IMG/VR virus record: IMGVR_UViG_3300047481_000142
Location: 1-34,224 of that record
From: a virus
Strand: one strand, 5' to 3'
Length of the DNA: 34,224 bases
Shown here: one piece after another, positions 22,554-32,580 of the stretch
Layout: every line of letters begins with the position of its first letter
How positions within the stretch are numbered: position 1 is the stretch's first letter
Program-made: the position numbers and the translations under genes
Notes under the pieces: model-generated
Databases searched by the model: none
Seen by the model: the letters and a program-made list of their open reading frames with translations, nothing else
What the model was told of the DNA's origin: nothing

Positions 22554-24326
22554 TTAGTTCAGTGCCGCTATTCTAGCTTGAAAATTCGCAAAGTCTGTGC
22601 TTGCCGCTACAACAGTTTTTAATTCTGCTAGATTTATAACTCTACTGCCTTTTAATGTTAACGTTTCTAATATTGTTATATCGTTTTGAAAAGTAACATC
22701 TGTGTTAAATGTTGTTTGTACATCCACAGTTAATCCGCTCGAATCAGTGGTTGAAATAGTACTACCAATAAATTCTAAGACATTACTGTAGATAATTTCT
22801 TTACTAATTGCATTATACATCAACGGAACACCGCTGCCAGTAGTCCTAATTGGGTCAACAAAGAATCTGCCTGTACCGTCGCTGTTCACAGCCGTGCCAG
22901 TCGCATTTAAAATAATTGAGTTTGCGTGTTGATTTGTATTGCCAGCAGCCGCCCCAATTGCTACTGAGTTTGCACCTTGCGAGGTAACACCTACATTAAC
23001 GCCAATGGCCACGGCATTAGCGCCTTGATTTGTTACTCCGGAATTGCCACCGATTGCTACAGCACCACTACCTTGTGAAGTTTGTCCAGCAATGACTCCA
23101 ATAGCAACTGAATTGGCGCCCTGTGAAATTTGTCCAGCTAACCTTCCTATAGCTACCGCTTGAGCTTGTTGATCCGTTACTCCAGCATTATCACCTAAGG
23201 CAATTTTAGTTTCACTTGTTCTTAATGTTGTAGCTTCTATGTTACCGTAGACTGTGAAAGAGTTGCCATCTATGATTTGTGTGCTGTCATCTGCAAACAC
23301 TGAACCTACTAAATTCCCTGTTAAATTACCTTGAAATCCTGCTGCTGCTGTTATAATCTGTCCCGATACATTACCACTGGTACTATCTATAATTAAGGAA
23401 CTGTCAATACCAAACACACTTCCTTTGATATCAATAGTATTATTGACTGTGAATGTAATTGTGTCGGTGCTAGGATCCGTTGTTATCAACATTCCGTATC
23501 CACTGGTAAAGTTTAAAATATCGTTAAAGTTACCTGGGTCAGCCTGGACTTGGTTAATAAAGTCTCCGTCAACTCTCACAGTACGGAATGTGGGACTGGC
23601 AGGACTGGTGTTTTCAATTGTAATTGTTCCTGTGCCCCCGCCCGGAGTAACACTGATGCCTGAACCTGCTATGACTCTTTTTACACCCAGGTTAGTAATT
23701 GTGACATTGCCTGTTGCTGTACTTACCGCAATTCCTCCAGTTTCGCCTGCCAAACTTAGTACACCCAAATTAGTCAGTGTTGTTACACCACTTACTGTGC
23801 TTGCACCAATTTGACTGGCTGTACCCAATACACTTAATATACCACTGTTAGAAATTGTAACAGTATCTGTAGTTGTGTTGGTTGTAATTGTAATACCACC
23901 ATTGCCACTGGCCATGGTCAAAGTGTCTGTGTATGCATCTGCATCAATTGTGCTTTGTCCACTGACTGCCACACTCTTAAAACTTGCTTCTGCAGGATTA
24001 CGAATAAGTTCGCCGTTGACTGTTGAACCTGCTGGCAAGTTAACTATGCCTGCACCGTCAGCGGTAATGATTGCACTACCAAGATATAGACTGTTACCTG
24101 CTAGGTAAAGATCCCTCCATCGATATGTTGGACTTCCAAGGTCGTAGGTTTCTGTCGCGCTTGGACTTACGTTTGAACTAAGGCTAGTGAAGTCAACAAC
24201 GCTGCCCAGTGCTCCTCCAATGGTGGCATATATTTCGTCAAAGTTTGCATTTATTTTAGTAAACGCATCTTCTACTGTGCTCCAAACAATTGGAGGACTT
24301 CCTGAGTTTATTGTTTGCTGTGCCAT
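22554..24326 (-). CDS. Tail fibre protein with YadA-like repeats (590 aa)
   Basis: A 590-residue fibre. N-terminal module is a weaker version (TINSGSPPIVWSTVEDAFTK then INANFDEIY). Middle holds GSVFGIDSSLIIDS and GSVFADDSTQIIDG segments shared with the 586-aa fibre. Residues about 372-470 form a repeat of about 16 residues with AVAIG...AG...QGAN units, as in YadA-head left-handed beta-rolls of trimeric autotransporters. This implies a trimeric adhesin. C-terminus is helical (VVAASTDFANFQARIAALN). The start overlaps the giant-fibre stop as TAATG (24328-24324). Confidence 0.88.
   Translation of the reverse strand: MAQQTINSGSPPIVWSTVEDAFTKINANFDEIYATIGGALGSVVDFTSLSSNVSPSATETYDLGSPTYRWRDLYLAGNSLYLGSAIITADGAGIVNLPAGSTVNGELIRNPAEASFKSVAVSGQSTIDADAYTDTLTMASGNGGITITTNTTTDTVTISNSGILSVLGTASQIGASTVSGVTTLTNLGVLSLAGETGGIAVSTATGNVTITNLGVKRVIAGSGISVTPGGGTGTITIENTSPASPTFRTVRVDGDFINQVQADPGNFNDILNFTSGYGMLITTDPSTDTITFTVNNTIDIKGSVFGIDSSLIIDSTSGNVSGQIITAAAGFQGNLTGNLVGSVFADDSTQIIDGNSFTVYGNIEATTLRTSETKIALGDNAGVTDQQAQAVAIGRLAGQISQGANSVAIGVIAGQTSQGSGAVAIGGNSGVTNQGANAVAIGVNVGVTSQGANSVAIGAAAGNTNQHANSIILNATGTAVNSDGTGRFFVDPIRTTGSGVPLMYNAISKEIIYSNVLEFIGSTISTTDSSGLTVDVQTTFNTDVTFQNDITILETLTLKGSRVINLAELKTVVAASTDFANFQARIAALN
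22912..23212 (-). repeat. 48-bp repeat encoding YadA-head-like units
   Basis: About six copies of a 16-residue unit with consensus (S/A)VAIGxxAGxTxQGAN inside the 590-aa fibre gene. Copies differ at several positions, so this is an old coding repeat, not a recent tandem expansion. The unit predicts a left-handed beta-roll in a trimer. Confidence 0.75.
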
Positions 24327-27300
24327 TAGTTTCTTCCCACGGCTACTTCAATTAAGCCGATATGATCTGAATCGTAATCCTGTAGTGCTTTGCCAATTAC
24401 AGTACCAGTCTTTGCTTCGGTACCCGCTGAAACCGCAGTTCCTAATGCTACACCAGTGACCAGCAGGTCGCCTTTTCTGATCTTACCAACTACACGACAA
24501 GGCACACGACCTTGTAGCGCAACTTGATTTTTCAATCCAGGACAACCACCGTTCATTGAATAAGCAGCATTATCACTGACCACTCCAGCCACTCTAGTAT
24601 CTGCAAATCGATTACTGATTGTGACTTCTTTTTCTCCACCAAACACTAGTACAGTACCTACTGTATATTCTTTGTCGCCTTCGTAGAATTCAGCTAGGTC
24701 AGCTGCATAGGTAGCTTGGAAGCGACTAGTTCCTACCAATGTCCAACGACCAGTTACTGTACCTGCTGTTGCTTCTGCGCCTGTACTGATTGATGTACAG
24801 TTTAGTAACGAGCTTACACTTATACCTGATGAATCAATAGTAGCGAATGTTGAAGCACCGTCTTGGCTACGGAATATGTGTTTGCCGTTATTGTGATAGC
24901 TGATCTTGTCAGTGCCTGAGACTGAACCATCACCAATTAGTATGCCTTCCTGGCCTAGATATCCGTAGTATTTGATAAATCCACCAGTACCAACTGCGGC
25001 TGTATCAATGGCTACCTTACTGTCAACTTGTAGCTGAGCTATGTCTAAGTTTCTGGCAGCAAAGTCGCCGTTGGTGTCTCTGTAGACCAGTGTATTACCT
25101 GTAGCTGCTGTGGCATGATCTACAATACCAAAATGAACATCTGCTGTGTAATTGCCTACACCGCTGTTTGTTCTACGAAGATAACCTGTGCCTGTATTGT
25201 ACTGTTCTTTCTTTACAGCTAAACCTTCGTCTATGACAGTGGCGAATGTAACTTCTGCTACATTGGCCGTGGACGATGAACTGTTTCCTAATACTCTATC
25301 TGATCCAATTTGAGGAAGTTTATTAAGTGTAATGCCATTTGATTTTAACTGTACCCAACCGCTGCCCGCAGGAGTTATTGTAAATTCTGCATCATTAAAG
25401 CTGGCCAATCCTCTATCTGCTTGTGTAATGCCTGTGGCATTTACTCTCGTGCTGGCTGCAATCATTGACAGCTTACTTTGATCAATAGCTGCGGCAGCGT
25501 TGATGTTGGCATTGTCAATAACACCATCGCTGACCACCGTTGTAATTACGTTAGTGGTACTGTCGCCGGACTGTATTTCAAAAGTAACCTCGCCGGTAGG
25601 AGTTACGTTAATGATTGTATTTCCAGTTCCATCCAGCGCCAATAGTTGACTTGACTGTATGGCACTGAAATTAAACAAGTCAGTACCGTCGGTATCCTTT
25701 AGATTGCTAATCTTGATATCCTGCAAGCGAGCAGCATCAGTGCCAAATGTTGGCGTAGCTAGGTTGGCAATCTTGTAGTTGTTCATGTCCATACTAGATG
25801 GACCTAACCACTGTAGGCTACCATCTAGAGCCATGAAACCTTTGTTCACAGGAATACGTTCTGCCGCTGCAACCACAGCACCTGAATAATCTAAGCCTAG
25901 TCTACGGCTTATGTAGGTTCGGATAGCTGCTTCAGTTGGTACAGCGTCAACACGACCCTCGTCCATAGCAGTTGAGAATTCGCTGATAGTTGTACCACGC
26001 TTGAATCCTAAACCGTCCAACTGGCTTAGCGCAATGCTAGCCGAGAACGTAACTGTACCAGTACCCTGGTCAACACGGAAGAATGGACCTACTGAGAAGT
26101 TACCAAACTGGTCTGTGGTTACGAAGAATGTACGACCAGAACCACGTTCCTGCATCTGCGATCTAAGTACCAGTTCTCCAGTTTCATTATCTGCCTGTGT
26201 AGAATAGGTAGGCACAGAAGCTATTGAATTAACCGGTGGTCCATAAATTTCGTTTGGATAGTTAGTGTCTGCGTAAGATCCAGTACCAATTTCCAACAAG
26301 TCGTGTGAGGTAACACGAGTTAGAGAAATTCTAATTGTAAGTGTTCCCTTAGATAAGTTTGAAGGAGCCGGTACAGCACCCTTCAGTGTTCTTGGATTGT
26401 TGAATCTTGTTACCGGAACTTGAAATGCTGGATTGACTGTAATTCTTGCATAATCTGTGCCCAGCGATCCTGGAGTTTCGTAATTGGTTATTTCGTATTC
26501 AGTGCCTTCATAGACAAATTTATAATTTAAACTTTGACTGATACCGTTGGTTATTCTTTCCTCATCGGCCTGTCCAAGTCCGCCAATGGCCAGCTGAGTA
26601 TCGCCTCGTTCTCCTAAGCAGCGTCTTACTGTTATAGTGCTACCACCTGCGGTAGTAACCACAGAACCTTCTGCATGGAATACAATAGTACCTGCGGTAG
26701 GTGTTAGAGCAGAAGTAATTACAATACTGCCAGTGGCCACACTCTTGCTGTAAATTGTTGTATTTGCTGCTAGACCACCGGTGGCTACAACAGCGATAGT
26801 TCCGCCTGTTGTTGTACCACCGGTGGTTGTGTTTGCAACGGTGACCGTGGTATTTGTACAACTAATTACAGTATATGTTCCGTTATATCCAGCTGTGGCA
26901 AAGCCACTAACAGTAATTTGCTGTTCAGGTAGATACGGAGGTAATGCTTGACCTGTAAATGTATATGTACAATTTGTGCCGTCGCCAGCAACAGTTACTC
27001 CTGTGATATTGGGTCTAGCATAAATTCTTTGCCCAATTTCTAAAGTCTCAACACAAGTAATATTGCTAATTGTTGCGAAGAATGGTCCAGCGCCAGTTAT
27101 GCTGCCAATACTTGGACCTGTAGCAAAAATAAGACTAGTTGTAACACCAATAAGTGTACTGTCTATATGATGTGTATTGCTGACACTAAATGTAGCAGCT
27201 CCTAAATTAGCATCAGTTACATAATAAACATCTGTAGCTGTGATATTAGAAGGATAACTAGACGCACTAAATCTTACAGGAGTTCCTGCTGTAAAACCAT

Positions 27301-30300
27301 GTGATGCAGATGTTGTAAATGTATTACCTGCCAGACCAGTTACTGTAAATGTAGTACCGGTAGCTGGTGGAGGTTCATAAGAGACCAATTCAATGTAGTC
27401 ATAGTTTTCACGTAATTGAGTTAGAGTCAAACCATATGGACTTAAAGTTGGAACACCACTGAACGAACCAGTGAAGGTTAAATTGGTACCTGTGCTTGTC
27501 GCACTAATGTTAAATGTTGTTGGAGAACCTACTGCGCTAACATAATATACGCTGCCGTCTTCAACACTGGGACCTGCTACTATTTCATTTGGTAATACAG
27601 AACCTGCCGGCTCAATAAATCTTACTTGGTATCCTACCTGTTGTCTGTGAGGAATATCTGTAGTAATTACACCTGTACCTAAATTGATATTAGTAATAGT
27701 ATAGGTCTCAACTTCGTATCCATCTGTGTACTCAGTAAATTCAAGTACACGATAAACAAAGTTACTGTCATTCAAAATCAACGCTGTTGACGGACGAGTA
27801 GCAACATTTAGCGTATCGCCAAATAATACATGGAAACTGTTATTTCTAATAGTCACTGGTTGACCATGGGATACCGCAGACACCAAACCTCCTGAAGTAG
27901 AAATGTTCAGTCTAGCACGTTTCGTAGCAACATCATCTATGACCACAGTGGTAACAGAATATCTGTTAATGGCATTACCGTGATTGATTTCTAGTTCACT
28001 GCCCGGTAATGGCAGATAATCGGAATAGTTAACGTAAATGCCAACTTCTCCGCGCTCATTAATTGTTGACGTAGATGCTGCGTAAACTGTGGCAGTTTGC
28101 CCCATGTCAGTGTAGAAGCCGGTTGGAGTTGGAACTTCTAATGGATCTGAACCTTCTGCAACAAGAGCAAAGTTACCATGTGCGCTGGATCCACCTACAG
28201 ATCTAATCTGTCCACCGTTTAAGGAGTAATAGGAAATTTGGCAGTAGTAGGTAAACATAGATACCGCTTCTGTCAAACCACCATTGGTTACTAAAACACC
28301 GTAGCCAAGATCAGCAACCTGTGTAAAGTCGTTGCTCAGCATTGAACGGTTTCCAGGCATTAGTACTTCGTACACTCGTACAAAGCTGTTAGTTCCTGTA
28401 CCGTTGCCAGTAAAGTCTAGTACAGTTGTGCTGCCTGATGTTGCAGTGATCTTAAATGTTGTTACAGTGAAGCCAGAAAGAACAACGTAATATTCTTGTC
28501 CAGCTGTTATGCCTGTTGGCAACGTTCCCGTAGTGGCAAATTTTATTATTGCCCCAACTTGTAAACCGTGACCGCCTGCTACTGTTATAACATCAGTAGT
28601 ACCATTAAATGTACAAGTTACTGAGCCTGGAGTAGCCGTAAAGGGAGTAAGTTCATCAATAATGAATTGAGCTGTGCTAAAACCACCTGTTGTTGGCGTT
28701 GGAAGACCAACACCAAACGTATAACCTCTGATATAGTTGACTCTGTATATTTCATCGTCAACAATAAACGAACAGGGAGTCTGTGGAGGTCTTAATAGAC
28801 CAGATACTCGCAATAGAGTATTGCTGTCTTTACTGTCGATAATGAATTGTTGATTGCCGGTAAAGCCGTCAACAAACATACCGCCAGCAAATGTTTTTGC
28901 ATTTATACTTCTACTAAACGCTGCTGACTCCTGACAGTAAGGTGATTTGGCCAACACTTGTCCTTCCGGATCAAGCGCCATAGCAAAGCCACCATGACCT
29001 TGATAAGTCATAGCACGTAGGATCACAGCGTCATTACACAAGAACACATCCATATCACCGTTGTCTTTTGGATAGTTCACTGTGCCGCTATTACTAATAA
29101 CATCTACCACGGCATCGACTAGTAGATCAAATACTGTTTCTGATCCTGATTCGGCGACAATACCTTCGTCAAAAATTTGAGGTTCGTCTGGACTTGCTGT
29201 TACCTGTCCTGCAAGAGTATAGGTAGTGCCAACTGCTATGTTGTCTAAGACATCTTCAATCAATACTTTTAATCTTTGAATACCTGCTACAGTTTGACTT
29301 AATTGTGCGCCAATGGCCAAAGCAGGATCACCAAATTCTGTAGCCGCACCTTTGTATTTTAGAGCAGCAGATATGGTGCGGTTTTGACCACCCCACTTGA
29401 GATCAAACACCATAGAATCTAACAATAGACCAATGTCACGATAACATATTTCTTGATTGTATTCAAATGATGTTGAGAACGGTGCAATATTATTAGCAAT
29501 TTGATAATTCTGCCAACCAACTACCTGTTCCTGTAAGAAACTTCTGTTGTTGGAAATTAAGGTAGCAGCACTTCGATAGTTGCCTTTGTTATTGATTAAA
29601 GGATATACCGGCTGCGTTGAATCTGTCAAATAATGATAACCGTATAACTGTGATGTGACAGTTAGACCGTCTATGATTGGATCGCGTCTAAAGTGTAAGA
29701 ACGCCCAAGGACTTGAGCTTTCGTAACCAACCTTTGGTCTAATAATAGTTCTACGGAATTCATCGCCAATAATAGCCACATTCTGCGGAACCCTCAAAGG
29801 ATAGTTTTCCTCATAGATACCACTTTCAACAAATACACTTATTTGTATATTTTTTGTGATGTCACCAAAGCTTATTGGTTCACCTATTTCAAAAGTACCA
29901 CTGATAATGTCAACATCAAATTCTTCATTACCATCACTGTCTAATGTGCCGTTGTGTGCTAGAATTTGTGCCAATGCACCTGAGTTCTCTCCTCTTAGAT
30001 ACAGACCCTCTCTGATATCTTTTTGTGCGTTGGCAGCAGGACTTGATTCTGCTGGATTGCCTGTGAAGTCTGTTCTGTAGTTGGCTGTGTATAATCTAAA
30101 TCTTGGTAAGCTTACCAATACACTTGGCAATGATGTAAATCCGCTACCGCCATTGGTTACTGTGATACTGAGAATTACACCTGCACCGCTGACATCAGCA
30201 GTACCAAATGCACCTGAGCCACCACCTCCAACAAATCTTACACTAACTAGACCGTAACCCGATCCTCCACTGCCCACTGAGACACTTGCTACTTTGAAAG

Positions 30301-31522
30301 TTAGATTAAGAGTACAACCTTCCTTTACACCTGTTGAACTGCCCGGGCATGATGTCGCAGCACCAGTTGATGGTGATGGCAGGGCTGTATAACTACCTGC
30401 TGTGATTTGTCTAATACTTGTTACGGGCCCGCGACCTCCAGTACCGCCTGGTCCTACAGCTAGTACTTCGTATCTAGCCTGCGTTCCGGTTCCGCCTACA
30501 ACTGTAAGTACATCGCCTGGAAGATAATTTGATCCGCCTGTGGCGATTTCTACCGTATCTACTTTCATGTAGATAAAACTTGCTGAAAAACCTGCGCCAG
30601 TAGTTGCAGTGATATCGTCAATTTCTGCTAGAGTAACTGCTTCGTCACCGTTATTCCAAGTTAATACTTTCTTATATGGACCAATTTCTAATGGGGCTTC
30701 TAGTAATAATTCTTCTGCTCTTTTAAGAGCTGATTCTAATGTTCTATAGGCATACGGTAATGATCTACCTTGTTTATCGTTACCTACTCCTGGACGATCG
30801 TCTCGACCTGATGTTGCAACATAAAGATTTACTCTACTGCTAAATCCAGAGTTATCCACATAACTTTTTGTTGCTGCAATTAATCCACCATAGGCTGTAT
30901 CGTCTTGTTCAACAGGGTCTCTTGAAAGGATCAATGGCCCAGTCATTGTGCCAAAGTTGGTATTGGTTTGTCCTGTAGCAGGATCAATAGCATCTATACC
31001 AGCTAAGGAAATTTTACCATCAGCATATCTCTTGTTTACTGCAAGTCTATCCGCACTAGACGTAGCTGCACCGTGAATAGCATTCATTCTTGATACGGCA
31101 TCGGATAATTCGATGGTACTGGCAAGATCTAACAAGTTACCTAAAGGATATCTTGTGCCACCACTAGATGCATTTAAGGGACCACCTAAGTTTGGAGTAG
31201 GATCGCTTTGGATATCACTGAATGTTGAGTTAATGGTTAACTCATTTATATTAGTATCAAAATCTAATAGTATACCAGTACCAGCATTTAATGTTCTAAA
31301 TGCCAGACCGTCAGTGGTAGTATTAACAGTGACGATGGCATTTTCTTGTCCTAGATAAGTTTCTGGAGTATCATCTAAACCAATAAAGGTTAGTAATTCA
31401 CCTAATCCAAGTGCAGAGTAAAGTTCTCTGAAATTATCATTGACTGCTCTAAAGCTATCACGGATGCTGTCACCTGTACCATCGTTTCCAATAGTACCAA
31501 TATTAATAATTTTTCTGCCCAT
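24326..31522 (-). CDS. Giant tail fibre / adhesin (2398 aa)
   Basis: A 2398-residue protein, over a fifth of the window. N-terminal module IINIGTIGNDGTGDSIRDSF-RAVNDNFRELY (5-36) for attachment. Further regions: Gly-rich segments with GGSGY/GGSGF turns (about 320-490); a pectate-lyase-like stretch with VESGIYEENYPLRVPQNVA and IIGDEFRRTIIRP (about 562-597), suggesting a right-handed beta-helix; many HGFxxG-type beta units; VDAVPTEAAIRTYISRRLG late; and a C-terminal domain (about 2270-2398) starting ADLAEFYEGDKEYTVGTV, with RVAGVVSDNAAY and VALQGRVPCRVVG, which resembles C-terminal domains of other T4-like fibres and may be an autocleaving or trimerising chaperone. The ATG is preceded by AGGA and a late-promoter-like motif 32 bases upstream. 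Confidence 0.9.
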   Translation of the reverse strand: MGRKIINIGTIGNDGTGDSIRDSFRAVNDNFRELYSALGLGELLTFIGLDDTPETYLGQENAIVTVNTTTDGLAFRTLNAGTGILLDFDTNINELTINSTFSDIQSDPTPNLGGPLNASSGGTRYPLGNLLDLASTIELSDAVSRMNAIHGAATSSADRLAVNKRYADGKISLAGIDAIDPATGQTNTNFGTMTGPLILSRDPVEQDDTAYGGLIAATKSYVDNSGFSSRVNLYVATSGRDDRPGVGNDKQGRSLPYAYRTLESALKRAEELLLEAPLEIGPYKKVLTWNNGDEAVTLAEIDDITATTGAGFSASFIYMKVDTVEIATGGSNYLPGDVLTVVGGTGTQARYEVLAVGPGGTGGRGPVTSIRQITAGSYTALPSPSTGAATSCPGSSTGVKEGCTLNLTFKVASVSVGSGGSGYGLVSVRFVGGGGSGAFGTADVSGAGVILSITVTNGGSGFTSLPSVLVSLPRFRLYTANYRTDFTGNPAESSPAANAQKDIREGLYLRGENSGALAQILAHNGTLDSDGNEEFDVDIISGTFEIGEPISFGDITKNIQISVFVESGIYEENYPLRVPQNVAIIGDEFRRTIIRPKVGYESSSPWAFLHFRRDPIIDGLTVTSQLYGYHYLTDSTQPVYPLINNKGNYRSAATLISNNRSFLQEQVVGWQNYQIANNIAPFSTSFEYNQEICYRDIGLLLDSMVFDLKWGGQNRTISAALKYKGAATEFGDPALAIGAQLSQTVAGIQRLKVLIEDVLDNIAVGTTYTLAGQVTASPDEPQIFDEGIVAESGSETVFDLLVDAVVDVISNSGTVNYPKDNGDMDVFLCNDAVILRAMTYQGHGGFAMALDPEGQVLAKSPYCQESAAFSRSINAKTFAGGMFVDGFTGNQQFIIDSKDSNTLLRVSGLLRPPQTPCSFIVDDEIYRVNYIRGYTFGVGLPTPTTGGFSTAQFIIDELTPFTATPGSVTCTFNGTTDVITVAGGHGLQVGAIIKFATTGTLPTGITAGQEYYVVLSGFTVTTFKITATSGSTTVLDFTGNGTGTNSFVRVYEVLMPGNRSMLSNDFTQVADLGYGVLVTNGGLTEAVSMFTYYCQISYYSLNGGQIRSVGGSSAHGNFALVAEGSDPLEVPTPTGFYTDMGQTATVYAASTSTINERGEVGIYVNYSDYLPLPGSELEINHGNAINRYSVTTVVIDDVATKRARLNISTSGGLVSAVSHGQPVTIRNNSFHVLFGDTLNVATRPSTALILNDSNFVYRVLEFTEYTDGYEVETYTITNINLGTGVITTDIPHRQQVGYQVRFIEPAGSVLPNEIVAGPSVEDGSVYYVSAVGSPTTFNISATSTGTNLTFTGSFSGVPTLSPYGLTLTQLRENYDYIELVSYEPPPATGTTFTVTGLAGNTFTTSASHGFTAGTPVRFSASSYPSNITATDVYYVTDANLGAATFSVSNTHHIDSTLIGVTTSLIFATGPSIGSITGAGPFFATISNITCVETLEIGQRIYARPNITGVTVAGDGTNCTYTFTGQALPPYLPEQQITVSGFATAGYNGTYTVISCTNTTVTVANTTTGGTTTGGTIAVVATGGLAANTTIYSKSVATGSIVITSALTPTAGTIVFHAEGSVVTTAGGSTITVRRCLGERGDTQLAIGGLGQADEERITNGISQSLNYKFVYEGTEYEITNYETPGSLGTDYARITVNPAFQVPVTRFNNPRTLKGAVPAPSNLSKGTLTIRISLTRVTSHDLLEIGTGSYADTNYPNEIYGPPVNSIASVPTYSTQADNETGELVLRSQMQERGSGRTFFVTTDQFGNFSVGPFFRVDQGTGTVTFSASIALSQLDGLGFKRGTTISEFSTAMDEGRVDAVPTEAAIRTYISRRLGLDYSGAVVAAAERIPVNKGFMALDGSLQWLGPSSMDMNNYKIANLATPTFGTDAARLQDIKISNLKDTDGTDLFNFSAIQSSQLLALDGTGNTIINVTPTGEVTFEIQSGDSTTNVITTVVSDGVIDNANINAAAAIDQSKLSMIAASTRVNATGITQADRGLASFNDAEFTITPAGSGWVQLKSNGITLNKLPQIGSDRVLGNSSSSTANVAEVTFATVIDEGLAVKKEQYNTGTGYLRRTNSGVGNYTADVHFGIVDHATAATGNTLVYRDTNGDFAARNLDIAQLQVDSKVAIDTAAVGTGGFIKYYGYLGQEGILIGDGSVSGTDKISYHNNGKHIFRSQDGASTFATIDSSGISVSSLLNCTSISTGAEATAGTVTGRWTLVGTSRFQATYAADLAEFYEGDKEYTVGTVLVFGGEKEVTISNRFADTRVAGVVSDNAAYSMNGGCPGLKNQVALQGRVPCRVVGKIRKGDLLVTGVALGTAVSAGTEAKTGTVIGKALQDYDSDHIGLIEVAVGRN

Positions 31523-31553
31523 AGTAAATCCTAAGTGTTTGGAATTCTATGGT

Positions 31554-31561
31554 ATTTATCC
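31554..31561 (-). promoter_or_regulatory. Late promoter-like motif for the giant fibre
   Basis: Minus-strand GATAAATA followed by C, 32 bases upstream of the fibre ATG at 31522, in the divergent gap before the zinc-ribbon gene. Probably drives the fibre operon as a late transcript. Confidence 0.55.
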
Positions 31562-31592
31562 AAAGTTTTTACAAGCCTAATGTAAATAACTT

Positions 31593-31880
31593 GTGTATTT
31601 GCATAATAAAATTCAAGAAAATCAATACGTTAGACGCAGTAAACTAGGTTGCGAACACAGTTATCGTAGAAGAAAAACTATTGCGGTGTTTCGCTGTGAC
31701 AATTGTGATATTAAATTTGAAAGAGAACTTAAGAACATGCAGAGTAAGAGACTCAGCAATAATTTCTTTCATTGCTGCCCAAACTGCGATTCAAAAAGGT
31801 TTGCTCAACGTAAAGGTGTTGAGCACAAAAAAATATGGAATATGTCTACAGATGTAGATATTCCCATCGATAAGATTTAA
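31593..31880 (+). CDS. Zinc-ribbon protein of unknown function (95 aa)
   Basis: A 95-residue basic protein. FRCDNC and about 25 residues later CCPNC give a four-Cys zinc ribbon; before it is the basic [17 protein letters not shown] with another Cys/His pair. The fold suits nucleic-acid binding. The start is not secure: it is a non-ATG codon with no good Shine-Dalgarno, and the true N-terminus could be a few residues downstream. On the plus strand, diverging from the giant-fibre gene and converging with iscA with a four-base tail overlap. From memory, similar small proteins occur in T4-like marine phages, function unassigned. Confidence 0.7.
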   Translation: MYLHNKIQENQYVRRSKLGCEHSYRRRKTIAVFRCDNCDIKFERELKNMQSKRLSNNFFHCCPNCDSKRFAQRKGVEHKKIWNMSTDVDIPIDKI

Positions 31881-32197
31881 ACTCTGAAACTTTCCCCGCA
31901 GCCACAGCGATCTTTTTCATTTGGATTTTGAAATTCAAATCCTTCGTTAAGTCCGGTACGAATCCAATCCATTTCTATACCATCAAGATAGGCCATGCTT
32001 TTGCCATCTACATATATGTGAACGCCTTGAGATTCAAACACACGATCTCCCTCGTATATTGAATCTACATATTCAAGAACATAGGCAAGGCCCGAGCATC
32101 CTGTAGTTTTAACTCCTATCCGAATACCCACGCCCTTGCCTCTGCGTTCTAATTGCTGTTTGACTTTGGCTGCTGCTGTCTCAGTGAGTGAGATCAT
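31877..32197 (-). CDS. iscA: IscA/HesB-type Fe-S cluster carrier
   Basis: A 106-residue A-type carrier of normal length. The three conserved cysteines are present: TGCSGLAY (Cys34) and CGCGESF (Cys98, Cys100), at nearly the E. coli IscA positions (35, 99, 101). A-type proteins bind iron or a [2Fe-2S]/[4Fe-4S] cluster and pass it to apo-enzymes. The start lies inside the end of iscU (17-base overlap), so the pair is made together. No iscS, iscR, hscA or fdx is in the window, so the host would supply sulfur. Confidence 0.93.
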   Translation of the reverse strand: MISLTETAAAKVKQQLERRGKGVGIRIGVKTTGCSGLAYVLEYVDSIYEGDRVFESQGVHIYVDGKSMAYLDGIEMDWIRTGLNEGFEFQNPNEKDRCGCGESFRV

Positions 32198-32570
32198 GCT
32201 TGTCTTTATAGTCCTTGATTGCTGCTTTTATTGCATCTTCAGCTAGGATAGAGCAATGTATTTTCACAGGAGGTAATGCAAGTTCCTCAGCTATTTGCGT
32301 GTTTTTGATGCAAACAGCATCATTAATGTGCATACCCTTAACCCACTCAGTAACCAAAGACGAACTGGCGATTGCTGAACCGCAGCCGTATGTCTTGAAA
32401 CGAGCATCTCTAATAATACCATCTTTGTCTACCTTTATCTGTAGTTTCATAACATCACCGCAAGCAGGTGCACCAACCATACCAGTACCAATATCACTAT
32501 CGGACTTATCAAAACTTCCCACGTTTCTGGGGTTTTCATAATGATCTACTACCTGTGAAGAATAGGCCAA
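32181..32570 (-). CDS. iscU: IscU Fe-S cluster scaffold
   Basis: A 129-residue scaffold, the normal IscU length (~128). All functional residues align with E. coli numbering: Cys37 and Asp39 in GAPACGDVM, Cys63 in [10 protein letters not shown], His105 and Cys106 in the KIHCS segment, preceded by the LPPVK motif (99-103) recognised by HscA. The start is a TTG at 32570, with AAGGAG six bases upstream and sequence that aligns immediately. Likely to build [2Fe-2S] clusters with sulfur from host IscS. It is followed by iscA and preceded by a secreted His-rich protein gene. Confidence 0.95.
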   Translation of the reverse strand: MAYSSQVVDHYENPRNVGSFDKSDSDIGTGMVGAPACGDVMKLQIKVDKDGIIRDARFKTYGCGSAIASSSLVTEWVKGMHINDAVCIKNTQIAEELALPPVKIHCSILAEDAIKAAIKDYKDKHDLTH

Positions 32571-32580
32571 TCTTTTCTCC

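Noticed and set aside
21899-22576. 225-codon plus-strand frame opposite the 586-aa fibre gene
   Set aside because: Lies wholly antisense to a convincing fibre gene with repeats; its repeated protein pattern mirrors the repeats on the other strand. No ribosome-binding site.
26640-26861. 73-codon minus-strand frame rich in Tyr, Cys, His and Asn
   Set aside because: Off-frame shadow of a Thr/Gly-rich repeat region in the giant fibre.
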